From the NCBI GenBank assembly GCA_022561775.1, contig JADFQO010000020.1:1-48770 (forward strand): a stretch of DNA of 48,770 nt, in the 5' to 3' direction. Below the pieces are notes generated by a model. The model made no database searches. It saw only the letters and a list, made by a program, of their open reading frames with translations, and was not told the DNA's origin. Below, piece by piece: positions 26,128 through 34,047 of the stretch. Position 1 is the stretch's first letter; every line of letters starts with the position of its first letter. The translations under genes and the position numbers were made by a program. Source of the DNA: Myxococcales bacterium. GTDB lineage: Bacteria; Myxococcota_A; UBA9160; SMWR01.

Positions 26128-26462
26128 GACCAGGCCAACTGGGTCCTGGCTGGTAGAGCTATCTCATTAGATCGCGGAACTGTTCGGGCCGCTGGGTCTG
26201 TCGCCAGGTGTACCTGGGAGTGAGTTCGGAACAGGAGCTTGCTGGCGTAACCTGTCAAGCCGCTGGGTCTCTCGCCAGGTGTACCTGGGAGTGAGTTCGG
26301 AACAGGAGCTTGCTGGCGTAACCTGTCAAGCCGCTGGGTCTCTCGCCAGGTGTACCTGGGAGTGAGTTCGGAACAGGAGCTTGCTGGCGTAACCTGCCAA
26401 GCTGCTGGGCCCCCGCCAGTGGAGCGTCACGCATAACCAGCCATGGAACTGCGCGGGCTAGA
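26128..26462 (-). repeat. Family A repeat array between pilT and alaS, with 71-bp tandem units
   Basis: On the minus strand the array starts at the TAG stop of pilT. Positions 26462-26436 match the start of the TPR-gene array over 27 bases, and the core GGCGGGGGCCCAG lies at about 26418-26406. On plus coordinates three nearly exact 71-bp units start at 26189, 26260 and 26331, with a partial fourth from 26402. Each unit contains the palindrome CCAGGTGTACCTGG and a CGCCAG...CTGGCG pairing. A lone reverse core lies at 26128-26150. No gene is seen from 25921 to 26457. Confidence 0.85.
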
Positions 26463-27645
26463 ACCGCTGAATGAAGTCGTCGTCGATGTCGCCAGCCGAA
26501 CCTTTGCTGGCGGAGGTGTCTTCGTCGGGCTTTTCGTCGCCCGCCTCGAAGTCCTCCCAGGTTCCGTCAGACGTGGAGGCGATTCCGCGGAAGCGCAGCG
26601 CGAAGTCGTCCGGGTTGGAAACGTGGTTGAGGGCTTCCTCGTAGGTGACCAATTCCTGTTTGACGAGGTGCATGAGTGATTGGTCGAAGGTCTGCATGCC
26701 GTAGGTGGTGAAGCCCTTCGCGATCGCATCGTGGAGTTCCTTGGTTCGATCTTTGTCGGCGATGCACTCGCGAACCCGAGCAGTGCTGATCAGCACCTCC
26801 AAAGCGGGCACCCGTCCCTTTCCGTCAGCGCGAGGCACGAGACGCTGAGAAATCACCGCCTTGAGGATCGCAGAGAGCTGTAGCCGAACCTGCTTCTGCT
26901 GGTAGGGGGGAAACACCGAGATGATCCGGCTGATGGTCTCGGTCGCGTCAAGTGTGTGCACGGTGCTCATCACCAGATGCCCCGTCTCGGCTGCGGTGAT
27001 GGCGGTTTCGACCGTCTCGAAGTCGCGCATCTCGCCGACGAGAATCACGTCCGGATCCTGGCGAAGTGCAGCGCGCAACGCATTGGCGAAGCTTTGGGTG
27101 TCGACACCGATTTCACGCTGATTGATGATCGAGCGCCGATCGCGAATCAGGAATTCGATCGGGTCCTCGATCGTCATGATGTGGCAGGTTCGGTTCGAGT
27201 TGATGTAATCGATCATTCCGGCCAGGGTTGTCGATTTTCCCGAACCCGTTGTGCCCGTCACGAGCACCAAGCCACGCTGCTCCATCGCGATGGATTCGAT
27301 GACCTTGGGCAGACACAGACTTTCGATCGACTTGACGCCAAAGGGAATCACCCGGAAGACGATTCCGACGGTTCCGCGTTGTTGAAATACGTTGACGCGA
27401 AACCGACCGAGCCCAGCGATGCCGTAGGCGAGGTCGATTTCACGAGTCTCATCGAAACGCGCTTTCTGGCCCTCGTTCATGATCTCGAAGGCCATTTTCT
27501 GGAGGTCGTCCGGAGAAATTCTCTCGCCGTTTTTCAGCGGGACCAACGCGCCGTCTACCCGAAACATGGGCGGCAGTCCGGGCTTTAGATGGATGTCCGA
27601 GGCTCCACCCTTGAGGGCAATCTTCAGAATTTCGTTGAGCTCCAC
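26458..27645 (-). CDS. pilT: Type IV pilus twitching motility ATPase PilT
   Basis: About 395 residues. PilT is a hexameric ATPase at the inner-membrane pilus base that drives retraction. The N-terminal PAS-like domain (ASDIHLKPGLPPMFRVDG) leads to the motor: Walker A TGTTGSGKST (130-139), the Asp box TIEDPIEFL, Walker B DPDVILVGEMRD, and the His box TGHLVMSTVHT. The usual AIRNLIRE motif is replaced by a variant (ELHDAIAKG), so it may be a PilT-2 or PilU-like paralogue. The acidic C-terminal tail of about 40 residues is extra. GTG at 27645 gives a family-like MELNEILK start; GTG at 27651 is possible. No other pilus gene is in the window. Confidence 0.92.
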   Translation of the reverse strand: MELNEILKIALKGGASDIHLKPGLPPMFRVDGALVPLKNGERISPDDLQKMAFEIMNEGQKARFDETREIDLAYGIAGLGRFRVNVFQQRGTVGIVFRVIPFGVKSIESLCLPKVIESIAMEQRGLVLVTGTTGSGKSTTLAGMIDYINSNRTCHIMTIEDPIEFLIRDRRSIINQREIGVDTQSFANALRAALRQDPDVILVGEMRDFETVETAITAAETGHLVMSTVHTLDATETISRIISVFPPYQQKQVRLQLSAILKAVISQRLVPRADGKGRVPALEVLISTARVRECIADKDRTKELHDAIAKGFTTYGMQTFDQSLMHLVKQELVTYEEALNHVSNPDDFALRFRGIASTSDGTWEDFEAGDEKPDEDTSASKGSAGDIDDDFIQRF

Positions 27646-27651
27646 GCCCAC

Positions 27652-28195
27652 TCCCCCCAGGGCCGCTCGTGCGACCCTACGGCGCGTCTAATCGTCCTGT
27701 TGAGGCCCCGCCTTGAGTGCCGTCGGAGATCCGCTCTACCCGGGCTGTGGGCGTGATCGGCTAGAGCGTGGTGTCGCGTATTCGGGTTTCGGTCTTCGTC
27801 GGTCGAAGCGATGGAGATGTCTGAATCAGGGTTTGATTGCGGTCTATAACGAGCGGAGATGCGCATGGGTGGTACGGGTCGAGTCGATCGCGACTCTTGC
27901 AGCCGGGCATTCGCTGGGCGCCTGCTACGAATGGCCGCATCGGGATGCGCTGCGGTTCTCGCCCGATTGTAGATTTCCTGCGTGGTTTGACCGGTTCGCG
28001 TGGCGCCCGGTGTTTCCGGCACGATTGTCGACGGGCGAGCGACGCCCCTCTAGGAGCTCCCCTCAACGCACTCCGGCCTCCGCGACGTCATCTCTGGGCT
28101 AGCGGGCGAATCCTTCGGCTTCGCTTGCGGCGTCGCGCGACCCCATCATGGGGTCACGCTCCTAGAACCGCAGAGATGACGTCACCGCGTCGGGC
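27652..28195. other. Long intergenic region between recA and pilT
   Basis: 544 bases. Several overlapping open frames have neither a ribosome binding site nor recognisable protein similarity, and I regard none as a gene. The recA-proximal part holds the family B element (28084-28183). The pilT-proximal part should contain the pilT promoter, but I see no -35/-10 pair good enough to report. No tRNA or recX gene is found. Confidence 0.6.
28084..28183 (-). repeat. Family B hairpin repeat, copy 2, downstream of recA
   Basis: On the minus strand: TTCTAGGAGCG (28168-28158), then the hairpin GACCCC-ATGAT-GGGGTC (28155-28139), then GCGCGACGCCGCAAGCGAAG and GAAGGATTCG. The element is enclosed by a perfect 13-bp inverted repeat, 28084-28096 (GACGTCATCTCTG) and 28171-28183. 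It starts 13 bases after the recA stop and has the same orientation. A U-run is lacking, so intrinsic termination is uncertain. Confidence 0.75.
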
Positions 28196-29350
28196 TCACT
28201 CGGCGACGGCCGGAACCGCGGGCGCTTTCTCGGGTTCCCCGGCTTTTCCGACGGGCGCATCGCTCGACCGCACGAGGCGCTTGAGCCCCTTGGCGGTGTA
28301 CACCGCATCCGCCAGCTGTTCGCGCACATCCGGGTTTTCCTTGAGGAATTGACGCGCGTTTTCGCGCCCCTGGCCGATGCGCTCGTCGTTGTAGGAATAC
28401 CAGGATCCGCTCTTCTCCACGATGCCATCATCGACGCCGAGATCGAGGAGATCCCCCTCGACGGAAATCCCCTCGTTGTAGAGGATGTCGAACTCGGCCT
28501 GACGGAAGGGCGGTGCGACCTTGTTCTTCACGACTTTCACGCGCGTGCGATTTCCGACCACGACGTCGCCGTCCTTGAGAGCCGCGATGCGCCGGATGTC
28601 GAGGCGAATCGAGGCGTAGAACTTGAGCGCGTTGCCCCCGGAGGTGGTCTCGGGATTGCCGAACATCACACCGATCTTCATCCGAATCTGGTTGATGAAG
28701 ATCACGGTCGCCTGCGATTTCGAGACCGTCCCGGTGAGTTTCCGCAGGGCCTGGCTCATCAGCCGGGCCTGGAGGCCCATGTGGTGATCACCCATCTCTC
28801 CCTCGATCTCCGCCCTCGGGACGAGGGCCGCGACCGAGTCGATGATGACGAGATCGATTGCGCCGGAGCGCAGCAGTACATCGACGATTTCGAGGGCCTG
28901 CTCACCAGTGTCGGGTTGCGAGACGAGCAGGTCGTTCACCTGCACGCCGAGCTTGCGCGCGTAGCCGATGTCGAGCGCGTGTTCAGCGTCGATGAAGGCG
29001 GCCACACCGCCAGTTTTCTGGATTTCCGCAACGGCGTGGAGTGCGAGCGTCGTCTTGCCGCCCGATTCCGGTCCGTAGATCTCGACGACCCGCCCTCTTG
29101 GGTATCCCCCGACGCCGAGGGCCAGGTCGAGGCTGGGCGATCCGGAAGAAAAGGTCTTGATCCCGCGGTCGATGCCGTCCTCACTCATCTTGAGAATGGC
29201 TCCCTTGCCGAATTGCTTCTCGATGGTCGAAACCGCGAGGGCGATTGCGCGCTCTTTGTGGCCCTCTTGTCCCGCGGATCCGATCGGGCTGACTTTCGAG
29301 TCCGGTCCCAATTTCGCACCGCCCCGTCGATTCTTCGTGTTCATTGCCAT
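28196..29350 (-). CDS. recA: Recombinase RecA
   Basis: About 384 residues. RecA coats single-stranded DNA, pairs homologues and triggers the SOS response. After a basic N-terminal arm come Walker [11 protein letters not shown], the EAHALD-type segment FIDAEHALD, Walker [11 protein letters not shown], the L1/L2 loops ([36 protein letters not shown]) and the C-terminal domain with a Pro/Ala/Glu tail. ATG at 29350 is chosen since GGAGG lies 9 bases before it; an ATG at 29359 would lie right against GGAGG and overlap the thpR stop. No intein. It is the last gene of pgpA-cinA-thpR-recA. Confidence 0.98.
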   Translation of the reverse strand: MAMNTKNRRGGAKLGPDSKVSPIGSAGQEGHKERAIALAVSTIEKQFGKGAILKMSEDGIDRGIKTFSSGSPSLDLALGVGGYPRGRVVEIYGPESGGKTTLALHAVAEIQKTGGVAAFIDAEHALDIGYARKLGVQVNDLLVSQPDTGEQALEIVDVLLRSGAIDLVIIDSVAALVPRAEIEGEMGDHHMGLQARLMSQALRKLTGTVSKSQATVIFINQIRMKIGVMFGNPETTSGGNALKFYASIRLDIRRIAALKDGDVVVGNRTRVKVVKNKVAPPFRQAEFDILYNEGISVEGDLLDLGVDDGIVEKSGSWYSYNDERIGQGRENARQFLKENPDVREQLADAVYTAKGLKRLVRSSDAPVGKAGEPEKAPAVPAVAE

Positions 29351-29355
29351 TTTGG

Positions 29356-29964
29356 TCATCCTCCGGCTTTCGGGTTGTAGATCGATTGATCCGTTTCAGT
29401 CAAAAGGGGTGATGGTTCGCCGCCGAGCGGCGCGCGTTCGATGGGGGTGTAGTGCGCTCCCGAGGGCCGCAGTTCGCTTTTGAAGAGCACCACTTCTTTC
29501 ACAGCGCAATTCTTACCGCTGGTTGTGACGTCCCCGGTCACAAGCGGAAAGCGTTTTCCGCGGATCCGCCCCAGGGTCAGGTGTGTGTTGAACGGGCGCC
29601 GCTCTGGGCTGAAACCCGCTGCCACGACGCCTCGCTCGACTGCGTTGGCGAGTTCTTCGAGGGGCTCCGCGGGCCCGACATCGAGAACCACGGCCAGCGG
29701 GCGGCGCCGGGAAGGGAAGGGCCGGGCGCTGCCGAGTTGGAGGCGAAACGGGCTGAGTGCCGCGGTCTGCTCCCGAACGCAGTCGGCGAGGCGAGCGATG
29801 CGACCGCAATCGAGTTCTCCGAGAAAGCGCAGCGTCACGTGGAGGCCTTCCTCGCGCACCCAGCGAACCGCGTCGCCATTGGGGCATGCGCGCAGCTGGT
29901 CGGCGATCTCTGCGACCGCGCTGCGCACGCGCTCGTCGAGATCGATCGCAAAAAAAGCGCGCAC
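29356..29964 (-). CDS. thpR: RNA 2',3'-cyclic phosphodiesterase
   Basis: About 202 residues of the 2H phosphoesterase family (LigT/ThpR). Two catalytic HxTx motifs are seen: HVTLRFLGE and HLTLGRIRG. The enzyme opens 2',3'-cyclic phosphates on RNA ends; its cell role is unclear. [10 protein letters not shown] is the usual family start, which favours GTG at 29964; a TTG at 30018 would add 18 unlike residues. The gene lies between cinA and recA, as in many deltaproteobacteria. Confidence 0.9.
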   Translation of the reverse strand: MRAFFAIDLDERVRSAVAEIADQLRACPNGDAVRWVREEGLHVTLRFLGELDCGRIARLADCVREQTAALSPFRLQLGSARPFPSRRRPLAVVLDVGPAEPLEELANAVERGVVAAGFSPERRPFNTHLTLGRIRGKRFPLVTGDVTTSGKNCAVKEVVLFKSELRPSGAHYTPIERAPLGGEPSPLLTETDQSIYNPKAGG

Positions 29965-30045
29965 GGTGTCGATCGCTTCACCCAGGGTCGCACTCCTCGA
30001 GCAAGTGGCGCTTCGCAAGCGCTTTTCTCCGCATTCTCGGCCCGC

Positions 30046-31314
30046 TCAACGCTGCGCCCACTTCGGGCCTACGAGTTCCACGTCCAGCAGCGTTCGCCGG
30101 ACCCAGTCGAGGGCGATCTGCGAGGTCAACAGCCGGTGGCGGGCGCGATCCATGCGGAAGACGAAGGACTCGGCGTAGGTCGCACCCTCGCGGGCGAGCG
30201 CGATGTGAACCAGGCCGACGGGCTTGCTGTCCGTCCCCCCATCCGGACCCGAAATGCCCGTCGTTGCGATGCCGATATCCACGTCGAAACGCTCCCGCAC
30301 GCCCTCCGCCATCGCGCGAACCACGGGGTCGGAGACCGCGCCGTGCTCTTCGAGCGCAGCGGCGGGAACTCCGAGCAGCGCGGATTTCGCGGCGTCGGAA
30401 TACGCGATCACGCCTCCCGCGAAGTAGGCCGACGAACCCGGATTGTCGGTGATGCGCGTGGCGATCAGTCCACCCGTACAGGATTCGGCGACGGCGATCG
30501 TCATGCCGCGCTCCGCGAGCATCTGGCCGACCACAGCGTCGAGGGTCTGCTGATCCTCGCCGTAGACGAGGGGGCCGAGGCGCTGTCGGATCGCGTCGCA
30601 GACCCGGTCGAGTGCGGCCTCGGCTTGTTCGGCGCTGGCGGCCCGCGCGAGTGGCCGCAGGTAGTTGTCGGGAAACGAGGTTCGGAATCCCAGGCTCACA
30701 TCGCCCGACGCCGCGATGTCCTTCAGCTCGTCGTCGAGGGTCGACTCGCCCATCCCGAAGGTTCGAAGCAGGCGCGCCCGGACCGCAACCCCTTCGCCAC
30801 GAGCGGATTCGATTCGCGGCATGACCTGCTCATCCATCATGAGGGTCATCTCGTTGGGGACGCCCGGCAGGCAGAAGAAACGCGTCGACCCCTGAGTGAT
30901 CGAAAACCCCGGCGCCGTGCCGAGCGGGTTGGGCAGGATGTCGGCGCCCTTGGGAAAGCGCGCCTGGCTGGCGTTGTTCTCGGTCATCTCCCGGCTACGG
31001 GAACGAAAGAAGGAGCGGATCGTCTCGAGGGTCGCTTCGTCGAGGAGGAGTTCGAGACCGAAGGCTTCGGCGAGAACGGCTGCCGTGAGGTCGTCGCGCG
31101 TCGGCCCAAGCCCACCGGACACGAGGGTAATGTCGCTGCGGGACGCTGCGCGTTGGAACGCATCGATCATCGCGGGCGGGTCGTCGCGCACCGAGGTCTG
31201 GAAGTGGGTTTCGATATCGAGGCCGAGCAGCCGGTCCGCGAGAAACGACTTGTTGGTGTCGACGATCTCCCCGCGCAGCAACTCGTCACCGATGGTCAGG
31301 ATTTCGGCCTTCAC
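30046..31314 (-). CDS. cinA: CinA: NMN deamidase with MoCF-like domain
   Basis: 422 residues in two parts. The N-terminal molybdopterin-binding-like (COG1058) domain begins MKAEILTIGDELLRGEIVDTN and has TLVSGGLGPTRDDLT. The C-terminal PncC domain has AVAESCTGGLIATRITDNPGSSAYF and GIATTGISGPDGG. PncC deamidates nicotinamide mononucleotide for NAD recycling; the N-terminal domain has ADP-ribose pyrophosphatase activity in some homologues. The GTG at 31314 overlaps the pgpA stop by 4 bases. Co-transcription with recA is classic. Confidence 0.95.
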   Translation of the reverse strand: MKAEILTIGDELLRGEIVDTNKSFLADRLLGLDIETHFQTSVRDDPPAMIDAFQRAASRSDITLVSGGLGPTRDDLTAAVLAEAFGLELLLDEATLETIRSFFRSRSREMTENNASQARFPKGADILPNPLGTAPGFSITQGSTRFFCLPGVPNEMTLMMDEQVMPRIESARGEGVAVRARLLRTFGMGESTLDDELKDIAASGDVSLGFRTSFPDNYLRPLARAASAEQAEAALDRVCDAIRQRLGPLVYGEDQQTLDAVVGQMLAERGMTIAVAESCTGGLIATRITDNPGSSAYFAGGVIAYSDAAKSALLGVPAAALEEHGAVSDPVVRAMAEGVRERFDVDIGIATTGISGPDGGTDSKPVGLVHIALAREGATYAESFVFRMDRARHRLLTSQIALDWVRRTLLDVELVGPKWAQR

Positions 31315-31796
31315 GAGTTTGCCGCCCGCGCGCTGCAGAAGAGGGCGAGCGGCGTCAACGCCAACGCCGCCAACGCGCCCGCGACGACGTCGTCCAGCAT
31401 CACACCCGCGCCGCCTTCGAAGCGGCGCTCCGCCCAGGCGACGGGTCCGGGTTTCCAGATGTCGAAGAGCCGGAAGAGCAGAAAGCCGGCGCCAAGCAGC
31501 GCGAGGAAGGTGGCGCCCGCGAGGTTTGTGAAGAAGAGCAGGGGGGCGAGCGCGAGCAGCTGCCCGACGACCTCGTCGATCACGATTCGGCCGTCGTCCT
31601 TCCTGCCAAAGAAGTGCTCGGCCCGGTCGGCGGCCCAGCTGCCCAGCGCGAGCAGGGTGGCTGCGGTCAGGGCGAAGAGCAGCGGGTGGAGGGGCGAGAG
31701 CAGCAGGTAGAGGACGACGCCCAGCGCGGAGCCGAAGGTTCCCGGGGCGATCGGCGCGTAGCCCACCCCTCCGGCGGTGGCCAGAATTCTCGCCAT
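31311..31796 (-). CDS. pgpA: Phosphatidylglycerophosphatase A
   Basis: 161 residues from the ATG at 31796, which gives the family start MARILATAGGVGYAPIAPGTFGS. PgpA removes the phosphate from phosphatidylglycerol phosphate at the inner membrane. Three to four membrane segments and the metal-site IVIDEVVGQLLAL, RLFDIWKPGPVAWAE and GVMLDDVVAG motifs are seen. A GTG at 31838 could add 14 residues; the frame to 31976 is unlikely. First gene of the recA operon. Confidence 0.92.
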   Translation of the reverse strand: MARILATAGGVGYAPIAPGTFGSALGVVLYLLLSPLHPLLFALTAATLLALGSWAADRAEHFFGRKDDGRIVIDEVVGQLLALAPLLFFTNLAGATFLALLGAGFLLFRLFDIWKPGPVAWAERRFEGGAGVMLDDVVAGALAALALTPLALFCSARAANS

Positions 31797-32120
31797 TCTG
31801 CGCTCGGAGTCAATTTCTGTTTTGTTATCAAACACTTCCACGATCGACTCGATCGGGACCGCAGTGTGAGCAATCCGCCCAGAGCCGCGGCTGGAGGGCC
31901 GCGGAGCGATTCGGCGCCGCAGCAGGGGGGCCGAGCGTCGAGCGCCACAATAACCCCCGCGAGCGCAGAACGTCAATCATTTGAGGCGAAAAAAAGGGGA
32001 AAGTCGTGAATTTGATGCAGGCGGGCGGTGTCGGTAATACGGGCGGGGGGGGGCGGATAGGTAGTTCAACAGGGTGCTCGGTGCTCAAGCCTCCGTGCGC
32101 CGCGAACCGATGAGATCGGG
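31797..32120. other. Divergent intergenic region between pgpA and the ankyrin gene
   Basis: About 320 bases with no gene that I can support. A TTGATG and a TAATAC 17 bases apart at about 32010-32040 could promote the ankyrin gene, but both boxes are poor. A run of ten G lies near 32045. The pgpA operon promoter must be here but is not clear. Confidence 0.4.
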
Positions 32121-33356
32121 GTGGAGCGTTCGAACGCGAAGCGATTTGCCGGCCTTCTCCTCTCTCTGGGAGCGCTCGTCGCTGCGGCGCCGACCCCTCC
32201 CGCCGAGCTCTGTCCCGAGAGCAGGCCCCATTTCTTGCTGCTCAAAGAGAAAGATCCCGAGGGTCCTGCTCTCCTGCGCTGCATCGACACCGGCGCCACC
32301 GCGACGGCGCTTCGCTTGATCGAGGCGGACGCGGCCTTCAGCGTCATGGCGCGGGCGCTGTGGGGCGCGCTTTTGGCATCGAATCTCGAGGTCGCGAAGG
32401 CGCTGCTCGAGGCGGGGGGCGACCCTGACGCGATGTGCTGCTCTGAGGGAAGCCCCCTGCTGGCTCAGGCGGCTTGGAAGGGCGACGCGGCCATGGTGGA
32501 GCTGCTGCTCGATGCGGGCGCCGACCCGAACCTGGCGCCCGAGGGCGAGTTCAGCGGCGGTACAGCGCTCTACTCGGCGGTGCAGGGAGGTCACGTCGAG
32601 CTCGCCGAGCTGCTGTTGCGACGCAGCGCCAACCCGAACGTGGCGGAGGACTACCATGGCTGGACTCCGCTTTGGGAGGCCGTGTGCCGGCCGCCCGACG
32701 CGGGCCTTCAATACCGCATGATCGATCTTCTCATCGCCCACGGGGCCGACCCGGAGGCGCGCGACGCCCTCCCATTCAACGGCTGGCGCCATTCGGGGCG
32801 CACGCCCTTGGCCTGCGCCGTCGAGCGGGGCGACCCAGAGCTGGCTCGTCATCTCGTCGCGCGTGGAGCGGATGTGAACGCGCTCGTGGTGGGAGGGCAG
32901 ACGATCCTCGAACTGGCTCTCGAGCGCGGCAACGAGGACGTGGTGGGGATCCTGCGTGTTTCTGGCTCCCGCACCGAGAGGGAGCTCGCGAACGCCGGCG
33001 AGGTCTACGCCGTCCTCGTTGCCGCGGGCATCACCGGGGCGAGTCGCTATTGGATGGAGTCCACCCGCCTCGAAACCGACCTCGACGGCGATGGCGTGCG
33101 CGAGCTGCTGATCGTCCTCAAGGAGCCTGGGGGATCGGCGTCGCCGCGGCTACTCGCCGTGGTCGCACGCCGCGCCGGACGCCCGGAGCTCCTCTACGCC
33201 AAGGAGCTTGGCGCCGTGAAGCAGATCGGATTCGAAGCGAGCCGAAGGGGGGCGCGCCTGCACGTGGACGATGCGAAGGGCGACCGGCAGGATCTCGAGC
33301 TCCGCTGGGAGCCTTCCTGCGGCTGCGTCGTCACCGCTCGCCCCGGCGCGCGCTGA
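32121..33356 (+). CDS. Exported ankyrin-repeat protein
   Basis: 411 residues. A signal peptide is likely at the N-terminus (KRFAGLLLSLGALVAAAPTPPA). At least six ankyrin repeats cover about 60-270 (LEVAKALLEAGGDPDA, AAMVELLLDAGADPNLA, HVELAELLLRRSANPNVA, YRMIDLLIAHGADPEA, PELARHLVARGADVNA, NEDVVGILRVSG). The C-terminal 130 residues are separate and include LETDLDGDGVRELLIVL, a calcium-loop-like or FG-GAP-like stretch. Ankyrin repeats bind proteins; the partner is unknown. It lies between two housekeeping operons and is followed by a signal-peptide-only fragment, which hints at an inserted segment. GTG at 32121 is the likely start. Confidence 0.85.
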   Translation: MERSNAKRFAGLLLSLGALVAAAPTPPAELCPESRPHFLLLKEKDPEGPALLRCIDTGATATALRLIEADAAFSVMARALWGALLASNLEVAKALLEAGGDPDAMCCSEGSPLLAQAAWKGDAAMVELLLDAGADPNLAPEGEFSGGTALYSAVQGGHVELAELLLRRSANPNVAEDYHGWTPLWEAVCRPPDAGLQYRMIDLLIAHGADPEARDALPFNGWRHSGRTPLACAVERGDPELARHLVARGADVNALVVGGQTILELALERGNEDVVGILRVSGSRTERELANAGEVYAVLVAAGITGASRYWMESTRLETDLDGDGVRELLIVLKEPGGSASPRLLAVVARRAGRPELLYAKELGAVKQIGFEASRRGARLHVDDAKGDRQDLELRWEPSCGCVVTARPGAR

Positions 33357-33362
33357 ATCCTC

Positions 33363-33464
33363 GTGACGTTGTTGCGCCGCGCTGCGCGGCGAGCTTCGGC
33401 GCGTGCACACATTGGCGCGCTCCTCCTGGCGCTCGCCGCTTCGGCCAGCGCAGACGTCGAGTAG
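33363..33464 (+). pseudogene. Signal-peptide-only reading frame, possible gene remnant
   Basis: From GTG at 33363 a 33-residue frame reads as a basic region (LLRRAARRASARAH), a hydrophobic core (IGALLLALAASASA) and then Asp-Val-Glu and stop. This is a complete signal peptide with an AxA cleavage site and no mature protein. It starts 7 bases after the ankyrin gene stop. It may be the truncated start of a second exported gene; chance cannot be excluded in such GC-rich sequence. Confidence 0.3.
33375..33391 (+). terminator. GC hairpin after the ankyrin gene
   Basis: CGCCGCGC-T-GCGCGGCG is a perfect 8-bp inverted repeat around one base, 19 bases after the ankyrin stop. There is no T-run, so termination is a guess. 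It lies within the signal-peptide-like frame. Confidence 0.3.
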
Positions 33465-33524
33465 AAAATAGGCGATTGAAGCTGCGAAGTTCCCCCCTCA
33501 CAAGACAGCGGCCCTATCGACACC

Positions 33525-33548
33525 GACCCGGCCACCTGGGCCCCGGCC
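33525..33548 (-). repeat. Isolated family A core, reverse orientation
   Basis: The minus strand reads GGCCGGGGCCCAGGTGGCC followed by GGGTC, close to the family A core with its usual GGCCGGGTC continuation at 19601 and 47557. It lies about 55 bases before ruvX. No tandem units surround it. Confidence 0.5.
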
Positions 33549-33603
33549 GGCATGAGCTACGTCATAAGATGGCGACCCTGCTCGGGCTGCTAGGTTGGAA
33601 CCA

Positions 33604-34047
33604 ATGTCGAATCGCGGCCCCATTCTCGGAATTGATCTCGGTGAGAAGCGGATCGGGTTGGCGGTGTCTGACCCGGATGCGAGCATCGCGTTTCCGGCCG
33701 GGTTCATCGTCAGTCACGGCCGCCCACAGGACGTGGCAGCGCTGCGCGAAGTGATCGAAGAGCGGGGAATTGCTCGGATCGTGGTCGGGCTTCCGATTCA
33801 TCTCGACGGGCGCGCGAGCCCGGGTTCGCAAGCCGCTCAGGCTTTTGCCGATGCGCTGGGCGAGGCGACGGGTCTGCCGGTGGATCTGCTCGATGAGCGC
33901 TGGACGAGCCGGGCCGCCGAGCGTTCTCTCAGTGAAACCAAAGGCGGTCGCAAGAAACGGCGCGAAGTCGTCGATTCAGTTGCGGCCACGCTGTTGTTGC
34001 GGACCTATCTCGAGCGCCAGCTGGCAGCGCAGGCGGCGTGCGAGTGA
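33604..34047 (+). CDS. ruvX: RuvX/YqgF family RNase H-fold nuclease
   Basis: 147 residues. Conserved motifs: GIDLGEKRIGLAVSD (first catalytic Asp), RIVVGLPIHLDGRAS, LLDERWTSRAAE and the C-terminal REVVDSVAATLLLRTYLE (last Asp). YqgF proteins process the 5' end of pre-16S rRNA and have been proposed as Holliday junction resolvases. ATG at 33604 is preferred over TTG at 33595. The last 10 bases overlap mltG, a pairing seen widely. Confidence 0.93.
   Translation: MSNRGPILGIDLGEKRIGLAVSDPDASIAFPAGFIVSHGRPQDVAALREVIEERGIARIVVGLPIHLDGRASPGSQAAQAFADALGEATGLPVDLLDERWTSRAAERSLSETKGGRKKRREVVDSVAATLLLRTYLERQLAAQAACE

Noticed and set aside
26189..26401. Possible CRISPR array
   Set aside because: The whole 71-bp unit is repeated with no unique spacers, and there are no cas genes. 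It is a tandem repeat of family A.
29452..31710. Plus-strand open frame of 752 codons
   Set aside because: Antisense across thpR, cinA and pgpA, all well-conserved genes.
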